Assembly: GCA_013365365.1 (NCBI GenBank)
Contig: JABVXU010000217.1
Location: 1 to 64,000, forward strand
Origin: Cruorifilaria tuberocauda
Taxonomy: Eukaryota > Nematoda > Chromadorea > Rhabditida > Onchocercidae
DNA: 64,000 nucleotides
Direction: 5' to 3'
Positions 51,221 to 62,630 of the stretch are shown one piece after another (within the stretch, counting starts at the first letter, position 1; every line of letters starts with the position of its first letter). Below the pieces are notes generated by a model. That model saw only the letters and a program-made list of their open reading frames with translations. It ran no database searches and had not been told where the DNA came from. The translations under genes were made by a program, and so were the position numbers.

Positions 51221-53180
51221 ATGGATATTACTATTCGACGAACTGTTCGTTCCATTTTGCTATTAACTTTAACTTTCCTCATCGTTGTACGATCCGAAAT
51301 TTGCTATCGTTGTGCTAATGAATTCATTGTTATGGTTTGTTTCTTTTCTTCTTTTCTCTAATTTATTTAAAATGAATTATATTGATTAGTGATAGTGATA
51401 GTGATAGTGATAGTGATAGTGATATTAATATTAGTATTGATAGTGATAGTGAAATTAATATTAATATTGATAGTGATAGTGATAGTGAAATTAATATTAG
51501 GATTGATAGTGATAGTGATATTAATATTAGTATTGATAGTGATAGTGATAGTGATAGTGATATTAATATTAGGATTGATATGATAGTGATAGTGATAGTC
51601 AAATTAATATTAGGATTGATAGTGATAGTGATAATGAAATTAATATTAGGATTGATAGTGATAGTGATATTAATATTAGGATTGATATGATAGTGATAGT
51701 GATAGTGAAATTAATATTAGGATTGATGGTGATAGTGATAATGATAGTGATAATGATAATGATAGTGATAGTGATGTTGATATTAATATTAATATTGATA
51801 CTAATATTGATATTGATAGTGATGTTGACATTGATATTGATAGTGATGTTGACATTAATATTGATATTGACATTGATGTTGATATTGTGGTAAAAATGTT
51901 AAAACTTTCGGATTATTCACAATCTGATTTGCTAGTTGAATTGTTAATACAATTTTAACCGGTATTGGTTACAATCCTCTTCAGGATTTCATTTTACCGA
52001 ATGGAAAATACAAATGCACTGATTGAGAAGATTTCTTTGATCCATTAAGTGATAATAAATTTATTTTTTTCCGCCAACCCTATCAGATTTATCCAGAAAT
52101 TTTGCATGTTTCAATTAGATTAATAATTTCTTAATTAATATTTTACGAATCAAATAAGTAATAATATTATTCATGTTATCATCAGGGGATTCATCAATAA
52201 AAGTGATACTTTAAGATTGATTATTTGTTGAATTTAATTAATTAATTAATTTTCAGTATTGGGGTCATTTTCTTCCAATTCAAGCAGAAGATGAATTAGT
52301 TGCTGATTCGGTATGTATTAAAATTAATGAAAGATCGGAAGAAGTACGATGTTCTGGTCCATGCCTAACATTAAATGTTACTATTGGTGAGGGTAATAGT
52401 ACTCGAATTATAGGTATGCATTACTTCCTTATCACTACTATCATTTGATAACACAAAATCAATACATAAGATTATCATTAAGATATTTGGCAAATTACTT
52501 CCTCGATTACTTACTTGATCTTCAAAAACGTTTTAGCATTTTGTTTTCAAAAAAATTGATTCTTTAATTTAAAAATACAGTAAGTTATTGACGATATTGG
52601 AATTGATCATAAAGCATGAGTGTGTGGATTACTGCCTTAGACCAGCAGGCTCTCAATACTTATAAACGAACAAGCAGGCTGAAGGCAATCAGGCTCTGAA
52701 TACTTATGAGTAATATAGTTAGAAAAGCGAAGAAAAATGACAATACTATTTACAGTGTCGTATAATTGAAACTTAATAATCGATATAATTGAGACTTGAT
52801 AATCGATATAATTGAAACTTAATAATCGATATAATCGAAAACTTGTCTATTCTTTTTTTTCTTCAGGAATGATGCGAGATTGTCAGAAAAAATATTACAG
52901 TCGAGATTCGTATAACAATGAAGGAAATCGTAGATGTCGTAATCAAACTGTTAAAATTCGCCAACGTATTTTAAATGCTGAATACTGTTTCTGTCTGGGT
53001 AGTTACTGTAATGGTAATGGTGATGATCAATTGAAAGGATCAAGATCGATGAGTAAATTTCGAGAAATATCGAAATATTCGAAAATTCGAAATAACCAAA
53101 AGAATAGTGCCAGGCTGAAAAGCTCTCTATACAATACTCAATATTTAATGATTATTTTTTTGATATATTGGAAATTATAA
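51221..53180 (+). CDS. Secreted GPI-anchored Ly6/three-finger-like protein
   Basis: Exons 51221-51334, 52257-52413 and 52867-53180 (phases 0 and 1 agree), 194 aa. Residues 1-25 form a signal peptide (basic [11 protein letters not shown], then the hydrophobic [13 protein letters not shown]), with likely cleavage before EICYRC. Ten cysteines (28, 31, 58, 70, 74, 96, 114, 131, 133, 138) start with CYRC and end CFC-x4-CN, the pattern of Ly6/uPAR three-finger domains. Possible N-glycosylation sites are NVT at 78, NST at 85 and NQT at 116. A basic linker (about 145-175) leads to a hydrophobic C-terminus (about 180-192, LMIIFLIYW), as in GPI-attachment signals. Relatives I know by family (ODR-2/HOT proteins, Quiver/Sleepless) modulate neuronal channels or receptors; the role here is unknown and I do not recognise a specific orthologue. 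Intron 1 (922 nt) holds a 500 bp hexamer array. Confidence 0.82.
51388..51890. repeat. Hexanucleotide array GATAGT/GATATT in intron 1 of the Ly6-like gene
   Basis: About 500 bp of GATAGTGATAGT blocks separated by ATTAATATTAGGATT spacers; the last 120 bp shift to GATATT/GATGTT. All frames on both strands stay open (SDSDSD, IVIVIV, LSLSLS) because the unit has no stop; these are artefacts. Confidence 0.95.
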
Positions 53181-53294
53181 GTGATATTATTTTGTAGGAT
53201 ATTTGAATGATATACAGTATACGATATTACAGTATAGTATATGATATACAGTATATTGTACCGTATCTTTGATAGTTTTCTTACATTCACTAAC

Positions 53295-53300
53295 AATAAA
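53295..53300 (+). promoter_or_regulatory. Likely poly(A) signal of the Ly6-like gene
   Basis: AATAAA 115 nt after the stop codon, a usual nematode 3' UTR length. Confidence 0.6.
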
Positions 53301-53994
53301 TCCGGTCCTAAACAAATCTTATAAACAATGAAAACAATATAATCGTGATTTGGATAGATGGCAGAAAGGAGTAAATATGAAGTAATTAATAATTAGTTAC
53401 TAATAGTTTTTTTTTAATCTATTGAAATTGGAAAATTCAAATTTATTCTATCCTAATCTCACCTCACGAAGAAAGAGAGGGAAGGTGAAAATTTAACCTT
53501 TTGCTGACCTTTGTATTTCATCCTTGTTCAGTGGGGATACCATCCATATATGCATGATATATTATCATTATTCTCCACAATTCTCCGTTAAACTGCTGCA
53601 ATTTTTTTTCCTGATTCGCATTCCAGAAAATTCCGGATCGATGAGAAGTTGAATGTTGTGAAACTATTCCGATCCATAATTATCACGTACGTATACGTAA
53701 AGTATTTATTTCATCACCATCAAATTTTCCAATTCTTCCATAACGATTCAGGAAAAAAAAGCAAATAAAGCTAACAATGCTAACTCTGCAATTTACATAG
53801 GTTAGAATAGAATAAATTTGAATTTTACAATTTCTATAGATTAAAGAAAAATTAAATGCAAGAGAAAAACTTAGAAATTATGAGCTAATGAAATAGTGGA
53901 AACGAATATTGCTAATATTTATAATTCTATTTTTTGTTTTAATCGGATTTATTGATGACTATTTAAAATTAAAAGTACATAACTATCAAGTTTT

Positions 53995-54190
53995 GATAGA
54001 AATATTGATATTAATAGTGATATTGATGTTGATATTGATATTGATATTAATACTGATATTGATATTGATATTGCTATTGATATTGATATTAATACTGATA
54101 TCGATATTGATATTGATATTGCTATTGATATTGATATTGATAGTGATAGTGATATTAGTATTAATATTGATATTGATATTGATAAAATAC
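53995..54190. repeat. GATATT-type hexanucleotide array
   Basis: About 195 bp of GATATTGATATT units with GATATTAATACT interruptions. It opens frames on both strands that are not genes. Confidence 0.95.
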
Positions 54191-55663
54191 AATTTATAGT
54201 TATCTTCATTTTTATGTTTATATATAAGACATAATTTTGCTAAAAATTCTATAAAAACGTTTTTATTTAGAGAAATAAAGAAGGATTATTTATATTTAAT
54301 CTAACTTTAACCTGAGAATGTATTCATGGGAATATTCATGTTAACTTTTCATAGTTAAGCTATGTTAATTTATTTTCCCATCCCTAATAATTACTACTCT
54401 TTTGATCATTTCTCTTCTTGATAACCTCCCTCTCCTCTTGACGACCTTTACTTCATTCTACTACAAATCTCTCTCTTTACCCACTGATATTGTTTCATTA
54501 AATCAGTCAATAATTATAGATGGTCAAATCAATCAATAATTATAGATGATTAAATCAATCAATAATTATAGATGAAAAAAATAATTTTTTTAATCGATAT
54601 TTTACAAAGTTTATTCCATCTAATTCTTTATTTGTTTCAATTTATGCGAATTCTCAAACTTATCAAAATTACTAGCAATCATATAGCTTCTACCTCACTG
54701 ATATCTAATATCGGTTGATGATCAAGAGATGATGATCAGTACTGTAAATAGCTAAAGTTAAAAATTGAAATCAAAAATCAACTTGTTATCATATTATTCT
54801 ATCAATTTTGTTAGCAATTATAAATCTTTTTCTTAATACTTTATCACGATCTTATATTGTATGATACAAGTGATAATACCAAGTGATATCAATTTCGAAC
54901 TTATTTATCTTCTAGTAAGTAAAAACGAATTTATAGATATAAAGATGATAAGTAAGTTTAGGTAAAATAGTAAAATTATGGCTTCTTTTTTTCTATCTCA
55001 TTCAATAGATGGTATATGAGATGGAGAACTGATTAGAAAATGAAATTCCAACTTATCACTGATATGATAAGTAAATGAGGAAAACGCTGCAACAAACGAA
55101 AGGATGCCGAAAGCAGAAATTTGGAATACCGTAATGGGTTTGTCTTGGTGACGATGCTAAAGTTGGAATTGTGCTAACAGTTGTCGTCCATTGATTTTAT
55201 TGTGGAGGCAAAAGGGATTGCTTGTTTGAGTTTACTTTTAATTTTTGTCTGATAAGTTTTACGTGTAATTCCACGTGTAGCGTGACATCTTAGAGGTCAA
55301 TATATCATTTTAGCACAAGGAAAACTTTGTATGTGTAGAGTTAGTTATTAATTTATTTTACTCAATATTGAATGAGTCATCATCAGTGCTGAATAATATG
55401 GTAAGATATATGATTACAGGAATTTGATTTCGGATATTATCGATGTATTTGTTGATAATAGTGAAATTCAATTTTGTTTTTATTTCCTCTTAATCTTCGC
55501 TTTGTGTGATCTCTTTGTTTACTTTATCATTTTCTTCGATATAGGTAATCTTCTAATAATTTTTCAGATTCGTCCATGCAAGTTTTTACATTTTCACATT
55601 TTAATCGATCGAGCGATGTATTTTTATTTGTTTAAGGAATCGGTTGGATTGTTTGTGCTAGTA

Positions 55664-57521
55664 ATGTCAGATCCAGTTGCGGAATTCTTGGCGCGTGAGC
55701 AAAATGTTTTGGCCGGTATACAGGATGATTCATTGGGAACTAGTCCTCCTCCTTATGCCAATAGCATTGGCAGAATTGATGTAACTGCTAATGGTATGTT
55801 TTATAGGTGAAATATCGGTTTCAGCTATTTAATTTGAGTAATTATAAAAAGCCCTTTGATCCTTGACATGACAGTGGAGTAAATGTAGCGTTTTTGAATA
55901 ACTCATTAGACCAAAACTCCTGTACAAGGAGAAAATAAATGAAGTTAAGAATGCAATAAGAAATTTTGTTGAACTTGTCTCTAGAAGGCTTCAGTGTCAT
56001 GATGCGCTAATCATAATGTATATCATAATCTTACAATATAGTAATCATACATTGATCAGATATTAATATGCACTAAAAATATGTGCATGTTTTAGATACT
56101 ATTCTCTGATAAACATTCATTAACCTTATTTAAGAAGTGGTAATGGTAGTTCGTTAAATAGATCATAAAATGTTTATGATCTATTCAATTTATAACAGAA
56201 TTTTTTATTCCTGTTTGAATATATTTTCAGGAAACGATATAGGTAGCATAAACGAAGCTCGTTTGTTAAGTGGAACCAGTGGTTCTGGTTTGGATCTTCC
56301 AATGCTGGCAAATGGTGTGCAGCGCTCAAGCACAACTCCATCACCTTCTCTTGCGGCAATGAACAATGTATCAAAACCGGAACCTGAGAAAATAAAGAAA
56401 TGGCGAGAGGAACAGAAAATAATGCTAGATAAGAAAGGTATGAGATGGTGAGCAATATTATGTGAAAATGTGTCATGTAACCTAATAATATATGTCTGAC
56501 AGTTTTCGAGAACTGAAAATGTTATTTTTAATGCAGTGATGAATTGGATCCATAGAACTTCATGGTTACTAGTGAGTTCATTCAAGTTTATCGGGGAAAA
56601 ACAGAAGAAATATAAGAAATAATTTAATCAGTTAATATGGATATAACACAAAAGAGTAGAGAATTGATAATATTGTGGTGAAACATTTTATTTTCTCAGA
56701 GTATACTAATAGTTATTGATATGTGGCTTCTATGATACTGATTTTTATGCAGGATTTTGTTATCGATTTCTATTGTAGATAAAAATGAAGAAAAAAAGAA
56801 GGAGGAAATGAGAGCTGCTGGTAAAAAAGAGTTAGAAGAATGGTATGCGCAAAGGGCAGAAAGACTTAAAAAAACTAGGGAGGCTAATCGGTAATTTTTT
56901 TCAGAATTTTCTACTTATTGTTTATACGGACAGATGATATAAGCCAGATGAATACAGGTGAATTTCTAAAAATAGATCTGTATTGAACTTAAATTTTATT
57001 GGAATCTGAAAATTTATTTCTTAGACCGGGAAGGCTAAATCATGCTTATCAGCATTATGTATTTATCTGTGATTTAGGAAATCGTTGTATATTGTGATTA
57101 ATGAGTAAAGTAACAATTTCATATTTCTTATGTATTAATAAAGTAGAAAATTGTGTAGATTTTGAAAATTAGACAAAAGCGGGAAAGAAGCGTCCATATT
57201 TATTTTCGAACTGAATTTTTATATCTTGCCGTTCTGAAGATCCTAAAAGAGAAGAAAATCTTTAATCATTGCAGAGCATGCAGTAAGAGGTTGTGAATAA
57301 ATCTTTTGTGCTTTAAGTTATCGCTTCGTTATTGATCTTTTTTTTTAATTTTAAGGAAAGCTGAAGAAGATTTCATTTCTGACCGTGAATCCTTAAAAGA
57401 TGGAGCTGAATGGGAACGTATTGCTAAATTATGCGAATTCAGTGGTAAAAATTCAAAAACGTCAAGCGATTTATCACGACTAAGGACTCTTCTTCTTAAA
57501 CTTAAAACGCAGAAGGAATAA
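55664..57521 (+). CDS. clic-1: Clathrin light chain
   Basis: Exons 55664-55793, 56231-56437, 56779-56890 and 57356-57521; phases 1, 1 and 2 agree; 204 aa, close to the usual 200-240. The N-terminus MSDPVAEFLAREQNVLAGIQ matches the conserved DP-x3-FLA-x2-E-x4-AGI block. Residues from about 96 on form the heavy-chain-binding helix (EPEKIKKWREEQKIMLDKK, then EEMRAAGKKELEEWYAQRAE). The C-terminal region keeps the WERIAKLCEF motif and ends in a basic helix (LSRLRTLLLKLK). The protein binds the clathrin heavy-chain hub and tunes lattice assembly and uncoating on coated pits and vesicles. The acidic segment between the first block and the helix is replaced here by a Ser/Gly/Thr-rich linker (about 55-95). 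The first ATG in the family frame was chosen; the upstream open frame is probably 5' UTR. Confidence 0.95.
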
Positions 57522-60484
57522 ATTATATGGATTGTATGTTTTGAAGGTGCTAGTCGCATATTTCTTTTAAGTGATTCCATAACAGTGAGGATTTTTTTCC
57601 TTCCCTAACACTGTCATATTTTTAATGAATCTTCGATATCACTTCTAACATTTCCAAAACTTTCTGTTTTTTGATCGCTATAATTATGTCCTCATTCATT
57701 ATAAAACTTCAAAAATGATTTTTGAAATGTTATTATATATAATTGTTTTAGACTTTATTCCTAAATGCAAGAGATTAGTAATTTGACGCTATGTAAGTTT
57801 AGGTCCAAAATGTATCGCGACACACTCATTTACAATCCACAGAATCTATGCTAGATTTTAAGTCATACACAGAATTCATGTGTCGAATATTGAAGTTTTA
57901 GCACTGAGACATTTAATTCTCTAACGGCTTGCTATTCATCTTTTTTGTCGAATGAATTTTCGAAACTTAGATTTTGCAATTTTAATGATAGTTTTGGATA
58001 ATGCATAAGATCTGAACTAATCGTCCTTTCCTGACTTAGTCTTTTTCTTTTACCTATCAAGTTCGCTTCGCATTCCTTAATACCTCTTCTCTTATTTCAC
58101 AATCCAATTTCTTAATTTTTCTTGCTAATTTGCTGAGCAAGTTGAGGTGGACAATTGCACTTTCGATGGGTTTATATGTGTGATATATAAGAAGCGGTGA
58201 TAAATACTTTGCTGTCGACATTGTTTGATCGACAGAATAATGATGTAATTTCATCTATTCTGCAAACTTATTTAATGAAATTTGATGGTTTTGTACTAGT
58301 GTGTTGCTTATCTCGAATGGCTAAAATTATAAATGTATCTTTTCATCCACAAGACTCTATGACAGTCTTTTGTTTTGTTTTCATCCTATAAGATTCACGT
58401 CACTTCCTGAAGAGACATATATCTTGAGGGTGGTTAACCACACTCGGTGACTGAATTATTCTGCCATACATTCTTTGCGTGTAACTGATTTACTATATCT
58501 ACGTAATCCTTGGTAAGAGCATTATGTATAAATAGTTTGCCGTAGTCATGTGACGATTTTCGGTATCACAGCATCTGAATAGTTCATTTTCTCTGTGTGA
58601 TTCTTTTACACTTTTTTCATTTTATTGTAAATTTCTCAATGCATGATTCATTTACAAGCATCCTATCTTTCATTTTTAACCAGTAAGATATTTCAAAAAT
58701 TTTTCAAAATTCACTTGTTCTTTCTTCTTCTAGGTTCCTTATACGTTTATTCATTGTTTTTCTTATTCTTTTAATTTTATAAAAAAAGAAATGAAGAAAG
58801 GTAACAACTCTTTGTGATTGAATAAAAATGTCATTTGTTGCAAAGCAATTTTTAAAGATTTTTAATTTCGACAAATCGAATAGTTTGGTTGATATCCAGA
58901 AGATTTTATTTCCATATCTTTTTTTTTTTTTGTTTTCATTTTAAATGAATTAATTTGAGGATTTTTTATGTTTGTTTTAATATCATTTGATATCACGGGT
59001 TGTATAGGGGTCAAATTATTTTTTGTCGACATGATCGAAGAGCTTTGTTTTTGGACTGTTATAGCGAGAATTAGAAGTTAGCTTTCGTAAAAGTTAAGAG
59101 TTCATTTGAAATGTTGTAGCAGAGGCTTTAAGCATTTTGCTTCCGTTAATTGCTGCACCAAGAAAGCATTATAATGAGTTAAGCTAGCCGTAACACCCTC
59201 TGGGAAGTGTACTAAACAAGAACATTAGGCTGATAATATAATGCAATAGGGAGTTTGTTTACAGTATCTTGTTTAAATTTCACCGTTTTATATTAGAATG
59301 CACTTCCAGATACATGTGATAGTGCTACAATTTGTTTCATTGTTTATTTTCTTTTTTTATTGATTTATTTTTCTTTTTATTTTTTATTTTAGATTATTTA
59401 TTTTAGATTGAAGAAGTATTGCTTCAAGTGATTTCTTTAAAATGTTTACAAATAGTAAAGATAACATTTAACATTAACAAGTTTGTACTACTGTAGTTCA
59501 GTATTGCGTAAGAAGTTTTGGGAAGTAAAGGATGTAATGATTAAAAATTGAAAATATTGGTTGAGATTATTCCAGTTACCGAAATTTGTTGATAACAGCT
59601 AAAAGTTGCCGGAGAATTTAACGTTGGTTATACTATATAGCTCGTCGACAAGTCAGGCTAAAGATGAAAGTGCTTTTAACTTGCAAATTTATGAAGTGAC
59701 ATGTAATTGAAGATTAAATTTTAACTGAAATTTTGTACAACAACAATAGATGATTCTTTTGGATTAGATTTTAACGCGTTGTTAAAATAGATTACGTAAC
59801 ATACAATTGCTATTTCAATATTTAGACGTAGAAAGTGTAAAGCACGAGATAAAGTTATCTCTGAAAAGACCAGAAGAAAAATCAAAAAGTTATTGTTTAA
59901 TGGCTTTTCACCAGTCAGCCTTCAAAATCTTGACAATACTAAATAGTACCCTCAGCAAATTGGTAAATCGATAAGTATTTTAAAATTGCATTACTTCAGT
60001 TTTCTAGTGGTCTAAAGAAAGGATAGCTTCTATACGGCAGTTGACCAAACATTGAAATATTGACATTTTAAATATTGAGTGAATTTGGCTACTTTCTGCT
60101 ACATCCGCTTTAATCATCTAATCAGTCTTAAGCTCTTCGAATAATTTTTTTCGGAATAGTAGAATGTAGGGAATGTCTTCCAAGGATTTGTCGATTCCGA
60201 AAGCGTACGTTCCTGTAATTCAACGCAAACTTATTTCTGTATGCATGTATAATTTTTAGCTTCTTATTAAAAGTGAAAATTCTTTAAACCTGGTTAAATT
60301 AGTTGCAAATTTAAGGTCCAAAACGACATCAGCATCATCTAAACGGATAATAAGATTGGAAATGAATGTACGACAAGTTGACGCACGTATTTAATTCGAA
60401 TTGCTATTCAGCCAATAATTATTTAGCCTTAACTGTTATTCATTCGTTATTTTCGCTTTCCAAGATCAGTGACCGAAAGTAAAG
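57522..60484. other. Spacer between clathrin light chain and the coiled-coil gene
   Basis: About 3 kb, less repetitive than the rest. No exon chain found. A minus-strand open frame at 58057-58254 ends in a helical-looking stretch (LLSKLARKIKKLDCEIREEV) but has no partner exons. A perfect 12 bp palindrome GTGGTTAACCAC lies at 58430-58441. Confidence 0.5.
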
Positions 60485-62630
60485 ATGACCGAGGGGAGCA
60501 GTAGAACAGGTAAGCTTTATATGAGTACATGGATCAGTTTTCAAGGAAATTTTCCCATTTTTATGTGTTTAGGAAATATTTTCGAATTGTGTTTAAAGAA
60601 TTAGTTTAATTGGTTTATGCAACGATTTTTGTTGATAAGAAATGGTCGAAGTGTTATCTTTTTGCTTTACTTTCACGTTCTTCGTTTTCGCTTCATACGC
60701 ATAAATTATTTCAGCTTAATCTTTGGGGATAATCTGTATCATTAATACTAGATCATATCTAAAATTTGTTTCTTCATGAAACACGGAAGATTTATTTTTT
60801 CTTGATTATAGATATGGTTAACGGTCACAGTGATTTCGAATTATTAACATTACTGAAGAAACAAGATAAACTACTATCACTATTTCTTACTGAGTTAGAA
60901 GCCTGTAAATTGGAACTGTTTCGAAACAATGACTCCCAGCAAATCAGCGTACCGCCGATTGCGCAGGGTGAAGTGAATTTCATTCAGGTATTCTATTTCG
61001 AATGCTTTTGTTTTGTTTATGTCCTGACTTTATTTTTCAGAGTTAGTAAAGTGGAATTAAAACCAGTGTCTCGAATTTGAGTTCGTTTGAACGGTTCATT
61101 TTCATATCTGATTTTTTGAAAATATAGCAATTATTGCTGATTTTAATGCTTGCAGAAACGTGCACATTCAGATGGTTTTCTCGGAGAAATTTCGAAAGCT
61201 GAAATGATCTTATTTAATGGGAGTGAAAAGTCGCTAATGATAGAGGAAGTATTGGAAAAGATAAAATCGGCATTATGCAAAACAGAGAATATATCACAAG
61301 AATTGGAAGTTGGACGAAGGGAATTAAGCGATGCATCTTGTTCATGTCAGAAGAATACAGTTTGTTTTGCGCTTATTGAATATCATACCCTATTATGAAT
61401 ACAAAAGAAAGCATTACGCAGTGCAATTTAGCAATTTAGGAAATGAAATATATATCGTTGTTCATTGAATCATACTGTGCCTCTGCAAATCACATGTAAA
61501 AAATCCAAAAAATCTTTTAGATTCTATTAAACTGTTTGAAAAGGCAGCTGAAAAGAGAGCGTCAAAAAAGGAAGAATGAATTTTTAAAATTAAATAATCG
61601 TTTGACTGATAAAACGGGAGAATATGATAGTCTGAACGCAGAAAACGACCCTTTGAAGGTAAAATTTTAATCATTGATACATTCCTAGAACATTTTTAGT
61701 TTGACTTTATCTTATTTATAAATCCACTTCTCAAACATTAATTAACTTTATATTCTATTTAATTTTTTTCATTTTTTGATTTTCTTGTAGTTATCAAGTG
61801 TTTAATCAATATATACAATTTCTAAGATTCTCTGTTTCATATTGGACGTTTTTTGTTTTTATTACTTGTAATTTTTCTCCTTCATTAATTATCAAATAAT
61901 CGTGATGACTTGAAATGGATGTATATGTTTGTTTTTTCTTTTTCAGTGGCAAATCAGATTTATAGAGCCATTCTTGGAATTTACGATTCGCTTGTTTTCA
62001 GGCACGCTTGAAAATTCTGGAAGATTCGATTGTTGCCAAAGAAAAGCTTATAAGAAAATTAATGAAAACTATGAGAAATGAACTGAAAAAACAAAAAAAT
62101 GAACATACAGTGCTTGAAGAGAGATTAGACTCTTTAGCTAATGAAAACAAGGAATTGCAAACTTCGCTTCTTTCGTTGGGTATAAATAAAGTATGCGTTA
62201 GCATAGTTCACATCTTCAATATGTGGTGTGAGGAAAAGTTTTTCTTTGACTGTAGATTATTAGGACGTATATAAGCAAGAGAAGAACTCTCCCGAAGTTT
62301 GAAGAAAGTCTTTAAAACCCTTTCCAAAATATATTTGAGACGCTAGGGATTGAAATTATTAATACTTCTCTGTAAGTGTTCAATTGAACTTAATTGACAA
62401 TAGAGAGAAGATAAACAGATATAAAATTAAAGATTCTGCTGTTCGTTACATCGTTATGCTGATAAAAGACTATTAGGCTTGATATTTGATTTATTTCACA
62501 TATTTGATTTTACGGATTTTACATTTTCTTCAATTTCTTTTTCTATAATAAACAACGGTATTTTTTCCAGTACCACGAAAAGTTCTGGAAAGTCGACAGG
62601 ATTTTATCAGACGATGAAGACTGGATATGA
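60485..62630 (+). CDS. Small coiled-coil protein, unrecognised
   Basis: Exons 60485-60509, 60812-60987, 61156-61359, 61521-61658, 62002-62190 and 62571-62630; phases 1 then 0 throughout; 263 aa. I recognise no orthologue. Residues about 15-40 form a leucine-rich amphipathic helix (FELLTLLKKQDKLLSLFLTE). A polar linker follows, then helices from about 80 on. A long, very basic coiled coil spans about 137-245 (LLNCLKRQLKRERQKRKNEF, ARLKILEDSIVAKEKLIRKL, LEERLDSLANENKELQTSLL). The acidic, tryptophan-containing C-terminus is YHEKFWKVDRILSDDEDWI. No signal peptide or membrane segment is seen. The pattern fits a scaffold or centrosome/Golgi-type protein, but that is only a guess. The first exon is 25 nt with ATG in a fair context; a start at ATG 60814 in exon 2 would shorten the protein by nine residues. 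Confidence 0.75.

Larger units (their letters stand above)
53181..55663. other. Spacer between the Ly6-like gene and clathrin light chain
   Basis: Holds a poly(A) signal for the Ly6-like gene, a second GATATT array and AT-rich DNA. Near the clathrin gene, a TAATTTTTCAG acceptor at about 55,557-55,567 lies 97 nt before the start codon; it may be the trans-splice site or the end of a 5' UTR intron. No other gene seen. Confidence 0.55.

Noticed and set aside
51363..51893. Several overlapping open frames on both strands with SD, IV or LS repeats
   Set aside because: All are translations of the GATAGT hexamer array inside an intron; the unit simply lacks stops.
56174..56585. Two minus-strand frames of 100 and 126 codons
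   Set aside because: Shadows of clathrin light chain exon 2.
58057..58254. Minus-strand frame with LLSKLARKIKKLDCEIREEV
   Set aside because: It looks helical but has no companion exon; length is within chance for this base composition.
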